From contig NZ_JAHYSG010000054.1 of NCBI RefSeq assembly GCF_022095675.1, forward strand, positions 16,489 to 80,488: a stretch of DNA of 64,000 nt. The letters run 5' to 3'. The translations under genes were made by a program, and so were the position numbers. This DNA comes from Dactylosporangium sp. AC04546. Lineage in GTDB: Bacteria; Actinomycetota; Actinomycetes; Mycobacteriales; Micromonosporaceae. The notes beneath the pieces were generated by a model, which made no database searches, had not been told where the DNA came from, and was given only the letters and a program-made list of their open reading frames with translations. Shown here piece by piece: positions 16,696-24,260 of the stretch (positions are counted from its first letter, which is position 1; each line of letters begins with the position of its first letter).

Positions 16696-16743
16696 GGGTG
16701 GAACGATTTCGCCGCGATCGATGGCGTGCCAGGGTGTTCAGGT

Positions 16744-16762
16744 GGCCGGTTGATGAACGGCC
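16744..16762 (-). terminator. Weak hairpin downstream of helR
   Basis: GGCCGGTT (16744-16751), loop GATG, AACGGCC (16756-16762) can pair with one bulged G. It lies in the 81-bp gap between the helR stop and the PhoX-like start, so it may end or attenuate helR transcription. Confidence 0.35.
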
Positions 16763-16776
16763 TGTAAGGGGTGAGG

Positions 16777-18915
16777 TTAGGCGTTCCTAAGGATGACCAG
16801 CTGCTGCGTTGCTCGCGTCATCGCCACGTATCGATCTACAGCGCCCTCGATACCGTCGCCGAAGTTCTCCGGATCGACGAGGACCACCAGATCGAATTCG
16901 AGCCCCTTCGACAGCTCCGGAGTGAGCGATCGGACCCGGTCCATCCCCCGGAATCCGGCGGCGCCGATGACACAGGCGACGCCCTCGGCGTGCTCCGCGA
17001 GCCAGCCGTCCAGGATCGCGTCGAGCTCCGAGGCCTTTCCCTGTACCACGGGCAGCCCGCCCGTGCGGATCGACGTCGGCACGTTCGCGTCCGGCAGCGC
17101 GGCCCGGATGACCGGCTCCGCCTCCGCCATGACCTCGGCCGGCGTGCGGTAGTTGACGGTCAGTGAGGCCAGCTCGATCCGGTCGAGGCCGGCCCGCTCC
17201 AGCCGTTGCCGCCACGACTCGGTGAACCCGTGCCGGGCCTGGGCCCGGTCCCCGACGATCGTGAAGCTCCGCGACGGGCAGCGCCGCAGCAGCATCTGCC
17301 ACTCGGCGTCGGTGAGCTCCTGCGCCTCGTCGACCACGATGTGCGCGAACGGGCCGGCGAGGCGGTCCGGGTCGGCCCCGGGCAGCGCGGCCGTGTCGAC
17401 GAGGGCCTCCTCGAAGTCCTCGCCGCGCAGCATGGTGACCAGCCCGACGCCGTACTCGTCGTCGACCGACGCGATCAGGTCGTCCACGACCCGGCCCATG
17501 CGCTCGCGCTCGGCGGCGACCGCGGCGTCCCGGCGCCGGTGGTGGCGCTCGGTCTCGGGGTCGCCGAGCCGCTGCCGGGCCGCGTCGAGCAGCGGCAGGT
17601 CGGCCACCGTCCAGGCCCGGGCGTCGGCGCGCTGCAGCCTGAGCACCTCGCCGGTGCTGAGCCGCGGCGCGCACCTGCGCAGGTAGGCCGGGACCGACCA
17701 GAGGTCCCCGACGAGGTCGGCCGCCTCCAGCAGCGGCCAGGCCCGGTTGAACGCGGCGCGCAGCTCCCGGCTGCCCGTGAGCGCGTCCCGGTCGTCGTGC
17801 CGGTCGGCCAGGATGTCCAGCAGTTCGTCCCAGATCTGCTCGCGCGCCTCGTTGTGCGGCGTGCCGGGCTCCACGGCGGCGAACGCCTCGGCCCAGTCGG
17901 CGGCGCTCACCCGCACGTCGTCCCACTCGGTCTCGATCGTCATGCCCTTGGCGGGCGGCCGCTCGTAGAACCGGACCGCCTCCTCGATCGCTTGCACCAT
18001 GTCCGCGGACGACTTCAGCCGGGCCACCTCCGGGTCGGGCTCCGGCCCGGCCGCGTCCCCCTCGGCGACCAGGTCGCGCAGGGTGCAGGTCTGCACGCCC
18101 TCCTCGCCGAGGCTGGGCAGGACGTCGGCGACGTAGGCGAGGTACGGCTGGTGCGGGCCGACGAACAGCACGCCGCCCCGGCGGTGGTCGAGCCGCCGGT
18201 CGGCGTAGATGAGGTACGCCGTGCGGTGCAGCGCGACGACGGTCTTGCCGGTGCCGGGCCCGCCGTCGACGACGAGCGCGCCGCGGGAGCCCGCGCGGAT
18301 GATGGCGTCCTGGTCGGCCCGGATGGTGCCGAGCACGTCGCGCATCCGGCCCGAGCGGGTGCCGCCCAGGCTGGCGATGAACGCCGACTGGTCGTCGAGC
18401 GCCGCGCTCTGGGTCTCGTCCGCGAAGCCGTCCGGGGTGAACACCTCGTCCCAGTAGTCCGTGATCAGGCCGCGGGTCCAGCGGTACCGGCGGCGGCTGG
18501 CCAGGCCCATCGGGTTGGCGTGGGTCGCGCCGAAGAACGGCTCGGCCACCGGCGAGCGCCAGTCCACGAGCAGCCGCTGCCCGCCGGCGTCGGTGAGGCC
18601 GAGCCGCCCGACGTAGACGGGCTCGGCGCCGTCGGTGCCGACCATGCGCCCGAGGCACAGGTCGAGGCTGTACCGGCGCAGGGTCCGCAGCCGGGCGGAG
18701 AGCCGGTGCACCTCCTGGTCGCGGTCGAGCGCCCGCTGCCCGACGCCGGCGTGCGCCTTGCGCTCGGCGTCGAGGCGCCCGGACAGCTCGGCGGCGACCT
18801 CGTCGAGCCGCGCGGCGACGGCCGCGAAGTGCCGCTCGTCGGCGGCGATCAGCACCGGGTCGGCCTTGGCGGCGAGGCGGTCGGGAAGGTTGAACACACT
18901 GCTGGGCACGCACAC
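16777..18915 (-). CDS. helR: RNA polymerase recycling motor ATPase HelR, 712 aa
   Basis: HelD-family SF1 helicase-like ATPase that removes stalled or rifamycin-bound RNA polymerase from DNA. The N-terminal coiled-coil arm covers about residues 20-85 (ERHFAAVAARLDEV, LDAERKAHAG, HRLSARLRTLRRY). Walker A is VDGGPGTGKTVVALHR near residue 220, Walker B is HIVVDEAQELTDAEW, and later motifs are SFTIVGDRAQARHGF and LTVNYRTPAEVM, then YVAMTRATQQLVIL at the end. Closeness to HelR rather than generic HelD rests on NPMGLASRRRYRWTRG and the rifamycin-associated element upstream (18969-18987). GTG 18915 is the earliest sensible start; GTG 18897 (VFNLPDRL) is equally likely. Confidence 0.92.
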   Translation of the reverse strand: MCVPSSVFNLPDRLAAKADPVLIAADERHFAAVAARLDEVAAELSGRLDAERKAHAGVGQRALDRDQEVHRLSARLRTLRRYSLDLCLGRMVGTDGAEPVYVGRLGLTDAGGQRLLVDWRSPVAEPFFGATHANPMGLASRRRYRWTRGLITDYWDEVFTPDGFADETQSAALDDQSAFIASLGGTRSGRMRDVLGTIRADQDAIIRAGSRGALVVDGGPGTGKTVVALHRTAYLIYADRRLDHRRGGVLFVGPHQPYLAYVADVLPSLGEEGVQTCTLRDLVAEGDAAGPEPDPEVARLKSSADMVQAIEEAVRFYERPPAKGMTIETEWDDVRVSAADWAEAFAAVEPGTPHNEAREQIWDELLDILADRHDDRDALTGSRELRAAFNRAWPLLEAADLVGDLWSVPAYLRRCAPRLSTGEVLRLQRADARAWTVADLPLLDAARQRLGDPETERHHRRRDAAVAAERERMGRVVDDLIASVDDEYGVGLVTMLRGEDFEEALVDTAALPGADPDRLAGPFAHIVVDEAQELTDAEWQMLLRRCPSRSFTIVGDRAQARHGFTESWRQRLERAGLDRIELASLTVNYRTPAEVMAEAEPVIRAALPDANVPTSIRTGGLPVVQGKASELDAILDGWLAEHAEGVACVIGAAGFRGMDRVRSLTPELSKGLEFDLVVLVDPENFGDGIEGAVDRYVAMTRATQQLVILRNA

Positions 18916-18968
18916 CGTCCGTTTTGCGGGGTTCCGGATGTTCGGTTGGTGATTGTGCGCCCCAGGTG

Positions 18969-18987
18969 GGGTCTTGCCGCAAGCCCC
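18969..18987 (-). promoter_or_regulatory. Rifamycin-associated element (RAE) upstream of helR
   Basis: A 19-bp dyad: GGGTCTTGC, central C, GCAAGCCCC, with arms matching at 8 of 9 positions. Size, GC ends and TTGC/GCAA core agree with the published RAE that precedes rifamycin-resistance genes in actinomycetes, including helR. It ends 53 bp upstream of the GTG at 18915. CACAAT on the minus strand downstream of it is a possible -10 box. Induction by rifamycins is expected from known cases, not shown here. Confidence 0.75.
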
Positions 18988-19021
18988 CGGGTACGGTATA
19001 GCTTATAAATGGAGAGATCCG

Positions 19022-19960
19022 CTATTGCAGCGGATCGGCCGGCCAGTCGCCCGGCGCTCCGCCCACCCACACCACGCCCGCCGCGAGTTGTCGCAGCCAG
19101 GCCTGGTCGAGCACGCCCTCCGCCGCCAGCCGCAGCAGACCCGCGCCGGTGTCGATGACGATCACGCGGTCCGCCACCGTGGCCGGGTGGCCGCCCAGCA
19201 CCTCGGTCACCGCGCCCCGGGCCAGCCGGCCGCGCTCGGTGGTGACGCGGGCGTACGACTCGCCGTCGCGGACCGTCAGTGCCACCTCGGTGATATTGCC
19301 GTCGGTGAATGTCAGCGCGCACCGGTCGAACAGCGCCACCCTCGCCGGCAGCCGGAACGGGACCGAGCAGCGGTAGGTGCGGTCGACCCGCACGCCGCCC
19401 GCCACCGCGAGCGCCGTCACCTCCGGCATCCGCCCGCTGACCTGCGCCCACAGCCCGTCGGCCGGCTGCCACCGCACCGCGTTGCCGGCCGCGACGCCGG
19501 CCCGGCCGCTCACCGTCACCGGCCGCTCGGCGCCGACCAGCGGCTCGAAGTGCGCGGTGGTGCGCCCCAGCCGCACCGTCACCCCCGTGCCGGGATCGCC
19601 GGCCTCCAGCCGCAGCTCCTCGCCCTGCGCCGCCTGCGCCCGGCGTACCACCCGGGCCGCGAACGGCAGCACGTCCAGCCCGAGATGCAGCTCCCACGGC
19701 GCCCCGACCGCGGACGGGTCGCCGTCGACGACCGGCAGCACCGGCAGTGCGCGCATCGGCCCGCCCGGCCCCGAGGGCACGGGCACAGGGCTGGCGGGGG
19801 CGGCGGCCGCCGCCGACGCCTGTGGCGGGCTCTCCTTCGGGGCCGGGTGCTTGTCCGGTACCGCCGGAAGCCCCGCAGCGGCGGCAACTCCCACGGCGGC
19901 GAACGCGAGGACCGCCCCGGCCACCAGCAGGTATCGCCGCGCGACCTCGTCGAGCTGCAC
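19022..19960 (-). CDS. Membrane-anchored hypothetical protein, 312 aa
   Basis: One N-terminal membrane segment (YLLVAGAVLAFAAVGVAAAAGL, about residues 10-31) is followed by a Pro/Ala-rich linker and a beta-rich extracytoplasmic domain (WELHLGLDVLPFAARVV, LRLEAGDPGTGVTVRLG, TYRCSVPFRLPARVALF). No enzymatic motif is visible. GTG 19960 is chosen because AAGGGAGGGG lies 5 nt upstream; ATGs at 19987 and 20023 lack one. It is upstream of helR on the same strand, but 60 bp of AT-richer DNA and the RAE separate them. It is divergent from the MFS gene at 20108. Confidence 0.74.
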   Translation of the reverse strand: MQLDEVARRYLLVAGAVLAFAAVGVAAAAGLPAVPDKHPAPKESPPQASAAAAAPASPVPVPSGPGGPMRALPVLPVVDGDPSAVGAPWELHLGLDVLPFAARVVRRAQAAQGEELRLEAGDPGTGVTVRLGRTTAHFEPLVGAERPVTVSGRAGVAAGNAVRWQPADGLWAQVSGRMPEVTALAVAGGVRVDRTYRCSVPFRLPARVALFDRCALTFTDGNITEVALTVRDGESYARVTTERGRLARGAVTEVLGGHPATVADRVIVIDTGAGLLRLAAEGVLDQAWLRQLAAGVVWVGGAPGDWPADPLQ

Positions 19961-20037
19961 CGCCCCTCCCTTCGCACGCCCCTCCATCGGATCCCACGCC
20001 ACGAGCCCGCCGCTGCGTTGCAAGCAGACTGAGGTGA

Positions 20038-20066
20038 TTGCTAAACCAGACTCATCAGTCTAGTTT
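20038..20066 (+). promoter_or_regulatory. Promoter with TetR-type operator for the MFS exporter gene
   Basis: TTGCTA (20038-20043) and TAGTTT (20061-20066) are spaced by exactly 17 nt. Inside lies AAACCAGACT (20043-20052), spacer CATC, AGTCTAGTTT (20057-20066): an inverted repeat matching at 9 of 10 positions that covers spacer and -10. A TetR regulator encoded at 21594 is the obvious candidate repressor. Confidence 0.68.
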
Positions 20067-20107
20067 GGCGAACTGATGGGTATGGTTCAGCGGGATGGGG
20101 TACGGCG

Positions 20108-21529
20108 GTGACGGACGAGCGGCTCGATCCGGCGGTGCGGCGGCTGGTCGCCGTCGTGCTGCTGGGCGGCGTGATGGGCATCCTCGACGGATCGATGATC
20201 GCGGTGGCGAACACGACCCTCGCCGACCGCTTCCACGCGGCGCTGACCTCGGTCGGCTGGGTCACCACCGGCTACCTGCTGGCCCTGACGGTGACCATCC
20301 CGGTCACCGCGTGGGCCGTCGACCGCTTCGGCGCCCGGCGGCTCTGGCTGTTCGGGCTGGGCCTGTTTCTGGCCGGCTCACTGGCCGCCGGACTGTCCTG
20401 GAACCTCGCCGCCCTCGTCGTCTTCCGGCTGGTCCAGGGTGCCGGCGCCGGCATCGTCGACCCGCTCATGCCGACGCTGCTGGCCCGCGCGGCCGGACCG
20501 GCGCGGGCCGGCCGGGTGATGGGCCTGATGGGCCTGGTGGGCTCGCTCGGCCCGGTCGCCGGCCCGGTCGTCGGCGGCCTGCTCCTGCAGCACCTGGACT
20601 GGCGCTGGATGCTGCTGGTGAACCTGCCGATCGGCGTGACCGCGTTCGTGCTCGCCCGGCGCATGCTGCCGGCGGACGCCCGGCCGGAGCGACCGGCGCG
20701 GCTGGACCTGACCGGCCTCGCGCTCGTCGCTCCGGGGGTCGCCGCCGTCGTGTTCGGCCTGTCCCGGGTCACCGCGCGGGAGGCCCACGGGACCTGGGCG
20801 GTGCTGCTCCCGCCGGCCGTGGGTCTCGCGCTGCTGGCCGGCTACGCCGCGCACGCCCGCCGCCGGCGCGACACGCCACCGCTGATCCAGCCCGGCCTGT
20901 TCCGGCACCGGGACTTCACCGTGAGCATCGCGGTCGTGCTGCTGGTCGGGCTCGGCACGTTCGGCAGTCTGTTCCTCGTCCCGCTGTACTACCAGGAGGT
21001 CCGCGGCCACGGCGCGTCCGCCGCCGGGATGCTGCTGGCGCCGCTCGGGCTCGGCTCGGCGCTCGCGATGCCGATCGCCGGGCGGCTGTCCGACCGCTTC
21101 GGTACCCGCCGGCTCTCGCTGATCGGCGGCTGCGTCGCGGTGGCGGGCGCCGCCGCCTTCGCGCCGGTCGGCGCGGACACGCCGGTCGCGTGGCCGGTGG
21201 CCGCCTCCTTCGCGATCGGCGCGGGGCTCGGCGGCGCGAGCGCGCCGGCGATCGGCACGGTGTTCCGGACGCTGCCGCCGGAGCTGGTCGCGCAGGGCAG
21301 CTCCGTGCTGTACATGCTCAACCAGCTCGGCGCCGCGCTCGGCGTCGCCACCTGCGCGCTGTTCGTCCAGGCGGCCGGCGACCCGCTCACCGGGATCCAC
21401 GCCGGCGCGTGGTGGCTCACCGCCACGAGCGTCCTCATGCTGGCCGTCGCACCACTGTTGCCGGGCCGTCCGCGGGTTACCGCGCCGGCCCCGGCGGCCG
21501 AGCGCGCGACCCAGGGGAGTGCGGGATGA
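20108..21529 (+). CDS. MFS drug exporter, DHA2 (EmrB/QacA) family, 473 aa
   Basis: Proton-driven multidrug efflux pump with about 14 membrane spans. Motifs are LGGVMGILDGSMIAVANTTL (motif D1-like), VDRFGARRLWLFGL (motif A), VFRLVQGAGAGIVDPLMPT, and GPVAGPVVGGLLL (motif C, antiporter). GTG 20108 has GGGATGGGG upstream. The upstream operator and the downstream TetR gene imply ligand-induced derepression. The stop overlaps a 15-codon frame in ATGA. The exported drug is unknown. Confidence 0.9.
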   Translation: MTDERLDPAVRRLVAVVLLGGVMGILDGSMIAVANTTLADRFHAALTSVGWVTTGYLLALTVTIPVTAWAVDRFGARRLWLFGLGLFLAGSLAAGLSWNLAALVVFRLVQGAGAGIVDPLMPTLLARAAGPARAGRVMGLMGLVGSLGPVAGPVVGGLLLQHLDWRWMLLVNLPIGVTAFVLARRMLPADARPERPARLDLTGLALVAPGVAAVVFGLSRVTAREAHGTWAVLLPPAVGLALLAGYAAHARRRRDTPPLIQPGLFRHRDFTVSIAVVLLVGLGTFGSLFLVPLYYQEVRGHGASAAGMLLAPLGLGSALAMPIAGRLSDRFGTRRLSLIGGCVAVAGAAAFAPVGADTPVAWPVAASFAIGAGLGGASAPAIGTVFRTLPPELVAQGSSVLYMLNQLGAALGVATCALFVQAAGDPLTGIHAGAWWLTATSVLMLAVAPLLPGRPRVTAPAPAAERATQGSAG

Positions 21530-21573
21530 GCACCTTCGACCGCCTCACCCGTGACCTGCTCGGTGAGGCCTGA
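21526..21573 (+). CDS. 15-aa coupled mini-ORF between MFS and tetR
   Basis: ATG 21526 overlaps the MFS stop (ATGA) and has GGGGAG about 8 nt upstream. The frame reads MSTFDRLTRDLLGEA and stops. It may be a truncated gene start, a coupling peptide, or chance. I assign no function. Confidence 0.3.
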   Translation: MSTFDRLTRDLLGEA

Positions 21574-21593
21574 CCGGTCGGTATTGTGCTGGC

Positions 21594-22214
21594 ATGGACG
21601 GCGCGGTGCGGGGGCGGATCGACAAGCGGCAGGCGATCCTGGCCGCGGCGTTCGCCGTGTTCGCCCGCGAGGGTTACGCGCTCGCCGCCATGGACGTCAT
21701 CGCGGCCGAGGCCGGGGTGGCCAAGGCGACCGTCTACAGCCACTTCGGCGACAAGGAGACGCTGCTGCGCGCGGCGATCGCCGCCGAGGCCGACCGGACG
21801 CTGGCCGGCAACCTCGCCGCGGTGGAGCAGCTCAGCCCGCATGGCGGCCAGGTGCGCGGCATGCTCGAGGACGTCGGGCTGCGGCTGCTGCGGTGCTACC
21901 TCGACGAGCGCGCCTGGGCCGTGCGCCGGCTGCTGCTCGCCGAGATCAACCAGTTCCCCGACCTGCTCGACATCGTCGAGGGCGCCGCCTCCGACCGGGT
22001 CACCGAGGCCCTCGCCGACCGCATGGCCCGGCTGACCGTCGCCGGCCGCCTGCGGGTCACCGATCCGCTGCTGGCCGCCGAGCAGTTCGCCGCGCTCCTG
22101 CTCGGCCCGATGGACAAGCGCAGCCGGCTCGGCACCCGGGAGGTTCCCGACGCCGAGCTGCAGGCCGTCGCCCGCGCCGCCGTGCGCACCTTCCTGCAGG
22201 CCTTCGGCGCCTGA
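21594..22214 (+). CDS. TetR family transcriptional regulator, 206 aa
   Basis: N-terminal TetR DNA-binding domain at about residues 10-60: RQAILAAAFAVFAREGYALAAMDVIAAEAGVAKATVYSHF, followed by the usual GDKETLLRAA. The C-terminal ligand domain resembles TetR_C for drug-efflux regulators (ERAWAVRRLLLAEINQFPDL). It probably represses the MFS gene through the operator at 20043-20066. TATTGT ends 6 nt before ATG 21594, so it may be transcribed as a leaderless mRNA independently of the MFS gene. The 30-bp palindrome at 22243 lies just past its stop. Confidence 0.9.
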   Translation: MDGAVRGRIDKRQAILAAAFAVFAREGYALAAMDVIAAEAGVAKATVYSHFGDKETLLRAAIAAEADRTLAGNLAAVEQLSPHGGQVRGMLEDVGLRLLRCYLDERAWAVRRLLLAEINQFPDLLDIVEGAASDRVTEALADRMARLTVAGRLRVTDPLLAAEQFAALLLGPMDKRSRLGTREVPDAELQAVARAAVRTFLQAFGA

Positions 22215-22242
22215 GTCCCCGCCCGGCGGCTGTGCTCCCAAA

Positions 22243-22272
22243 GTGACCGGGTAATGCGCATCACCCGGTCAC
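22243..22272. promoter_or_regulatory. 30-bp near-perfect palindrome upstream of the second MFS gene
   Basis: Arms GTGACCGGGT (22243-22252) and ACCCGGTCAC (22263-22272) are perfect complements. The centre ATGCGCAT is itself palindromic, leaving one mismatched pair across 30 bp. It lies 28 bp past the tetR stop and 46 bp before GTG 22319. Size and symmetry suit an operator for a dimeric regulator; a terminator hairpin for tetR is the alternative. Confidence 0.6.
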
Positions 22273-22318
22273 CCGGCGGTGCCCTGGCGGAAACACGCCG
22301 CGGGAAGGATGGGGCATC

Positions 22319-23515
22319 GTGACTACCACCCAGGTCCGGGCCGCGACCGAGGCGGGCAGCCGGCCGGCCGGGGCCGCGCTGTTCGCGCTGGCGATCGGCG
22401 GGTTCGGCATCGGCACCACCGAGTTCGCGACGATGGGCCTGCTGCCCCAGATGGCCGACGAGTTGCGCGTCTCCATCCCGACGATGGGGTACGGCATCAC
22501 CGCCTACGCCCTCGGCGTCGTCGTCGGCGCGCCGGTCATCGTGGCCCTCGCGGCCCGGGCGCCGCGGCGCGGGCTGCTGCTCGTGCTCATGCTCGCGTTC
22601 GTGGCCGGCAACGCGCTCACCGCCGTCGCGCCCGGCATCTGGTCGCTGGTCGCCGCGCGGTTCCTGACCGGCCTGCCGCACGGGGCGTACTTCGGGGTCG
22701 CCTCCGTCGTCGCCGCCGGGCTCGTCCCGCCGGACCGCAAGGGCCGGGCCGTGTCGCGGGTCATGGTCGGGCTGACCGTGGCCAACGTCGTCGGCGTCCC
22801 GCTCGTCACGCTCGCCGGGCAGCAGCTCGGCTGGCGGGCCTCCTACGCGGCGATCGCGGCCATCGGCGTGGTGACGATCCTCGCCGTGCGCCGCTGGGTG
22901 CCACCGGTGGCGATCCCCGACGGGGCCGGCATCGCCCGCGAGCTCGGCGCGTTCCGCCGGGTCCACGTGTGGATCGCGCTGCTCACCGGCACCGTCGGCT
23001 TCGGCGGCATGTTCGCCGTCTACAGCTACGTCGCGCCGACCCTGACCGAGGTCGCCGGCCTGCCCAGCGGGGCCGTGCCGTGGGTCCTGGCCGCGTTCGG
23101 CGTGGGGATGACGATCGGCGCGCTGCTCGGCGGCCGGCTCGCCGACCGCTCGGCGCTCGGCACGCTCGTCGGTGCGCTCGTGGCGATGGCCGCGGTGCTG
23201 TCGCTGTACGCGCTCACGGCCTCGTCGCCCGTCGCCGCGGTGCTGCTCGTCTTCGCCGTGGGCCTGGTCTGCCAGGTGCTCGGCGGCGGGCTCACGATCC
23301 GGCTCATGGAGGCCTCGCCGGACGCGCCCGCGCTGGCCGCGTCGTCGAACCACTCCGCGCTCAACCTCGCCAACGCGATCGGCGCGTGGCTGGGCGGCGT
23401 GGTGATCGCGGCCGGTCACGGGTACCTGGCCACGGCCTGGGTCGGCGCGGCGCTGTCGGTGGCCGGGCTGCTGTTCGTCGGCGGCTCGCTGCTGCTCCCG
23501 AGGTTCCGGACGTAG
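22319..23515 (+). CDS. MFS transporter, DHA1 (AraJ/CmlR-like) family, 398 aa
   Basis: Twelve-span efflux protein. FALAIGGFGIGTTEFATMGLLPQMADEL near the N-terminus is the hallmark of the AraJ/chloramphenicol-efflux group. Also seen are ARFLTGLPHGAYFGVASVVAA, VGLTVANVVGVPLVTLAGQQLGWR (motif C-like) and GGRLADRSALG in the second half. GTG 22319 has GGAAGGATGGGG upstream. The palindrome at 22243-22272 is its likely control site. Substrates in the family include chloramphenicol, sugars and nucleosides; none can be assigned here. Confidence 0.88.
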   Translation: MTTTQVRAATEAGSRPAGAALFALAIGGFGIGTTEFATMGLLPQMADELRVSIPTMGYGITAYALGVVVGAPVIVALAARAPRRGLLLVLMLAFVAGNALTAVAPGIWSLVAARFLTGLPHGAYFGVASVVAAGLVPPDRKGRAVSRVMVGLTVANVVGVPLVTLAGQQLGWRASYAAIAAIGVVTILAVRRWVPPVAIPDGAGIARELGAFRRVHVWIALLTGTVGFGGMFAVYSYVAPTLTEVAGLPSGAVPWVLAAFGVGMTIGALLGGRLADRSALGTLVGALVAMAAVLSLYALTASSPVAAVLLVFAVGLVCQVLGGGLTIRLMEASPDAPALAASSNHSALNLANAIGAWLGGVVIAAGHGYLATAWVGAALSVAGLLFVGGSLLLPRFRT

Positions 23516-23546
23516 ATCGTCCGGTACCGGCGGTACGGTGCCGGGC

Positions 23547-23903
23547 ATGGCTATCGCACGCAACCCGAGCTTCGTCATCGACTGCCCCGACCCGGGGGCG
23601 CTCGCCCGCTTCTACGCCACGATGCTGGACTGGAAGGTCGACGAGTCCGACGACTGGGCCGACATCAAGGCCGACAACGGCCAGTGCATCTCGTTCCAGC
23701 AGGTCGAGGGGTACTCGGCGCCCGCCTGGCCGGGCCAGGAGCGGCCCCAGCAGATGCACATCGACGTGATCGTCGACGACCTCGACGCCGGCGAGGCGGA
23801 GGTCCTGGCGCTCGGCGCGACGAAGCACGAGCACCAGCCCGGCACCACGTTCCGCGTGTTCCTCGACCCGGCCGGCCACCCGTTCTGCCTCTGCGTGTCG
23901 TGA
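23547..23903 (+). CDS. VOC family protein, 118 aa
   Basis: Glyoxalase-fold protein: PSFVIDCPDPGALARFYATMLDWKV, then CISFQQVEGY, QQMHIDVIVDDLDAGEAEVLALGA and FRVFLDPAGHPFCLC. The MHIDV histidine and a C-terminal acidic residue occupy metal-ligand positions. ATG 23547 is chosen because TACGGT lies 7 nt upstream, giving a leaderless mRNA; an in-frame ATG at 23538 is less likely. Members of this subgroup often act in drug or aldehyde detoxification, but the substrate is unknown. Confidence 0.85.
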   Translation: MAIARNPSFVIDCPDPGALARFYATMLDWKVDESDDWADIKADNGQCISFQQVEGYSAPAWPGQERPQQMHIDVIVDDLDAGEAEVLALGATKHEHQPGTTFRVFLDPAGHPFCLCVS

Positions 23904-23911
23904 CAGCCCAT

Positions 23912-23929
23912 AGTCTTCATATGTAGACT
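23912..23929 (+). promoter_or_regulatory. PadR-type operator over a leaderless promoter
   Basis: AGTCT-TCATATGT-AGACT is an inverted repeat with a palindromic CATATG centre. TAGACT (23924-23929) doubles as the -10 box and ends 7 nt before ATG 23937, so a repressor here would block its own leaderless transcript. Auto-repression by the PadR protein encoded directly downstream is the natural inference. Confidence 0.65.
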
Positions 23930-23936
23930 TTGCGGC

Positions 23937-24260
23937 ATGCCCCGCTTGCCGCACTCCTCCCCGCAGACCCTGCGGGTGTTCGACGCGCTGCTGGCCGAGC
24001 CCGCGACCTGGCGCTACGGCTACGACCTGAGCCGGGAGACCGGGCTGGCCTCCGGCTCGCTCTACCCGATCCTGATCCGGCTGGCCGAGGGGGACCTGCT
24101 GGAGACCCGGTGGGAGCCGGCCGAGGTGCCGGGCCGCCCGCCCCGCCACCTGTACCGGCTGACCGCCGACGGCGCGGCCCTCGCCCACCAACGCCGCCGC
24201 GAGGCGGACGCCCGCACGGCCCGGCCGGCCCCGCGCCCCGTCCCGCGGACCGCGTTGTGA
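23937..24260 (+). CDS. PadR family transcriptional regulator, 107 aa
   Basis: Winged-helix PadR regulator: TLRVFDALLAEPATWRYGYDLSRETGLASGSLYPILIRL, then GDLLETRWEP and PPRHLYRLTADG, the classical PadR order. The C-terminal dimerisation helix is short (AALAHQRRREADART), as in PadR_2 members. Its TGA overlaps the GTG of the signal-peptidase-like gene, so the pair is translationally coupled. PadR genes of this kind usually control a membrane-protein partner encoded next to them. Confidence 0.92.
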   Translation: MPRLPHSSPQTLRVFDALLAEPATWRYGYDLSRETGLASGSLYPILIRLAEGDLLETRWEPAEVPGRPPRHLYRLTADGAALAHQRRREADARTARPAPRPVPRTAL

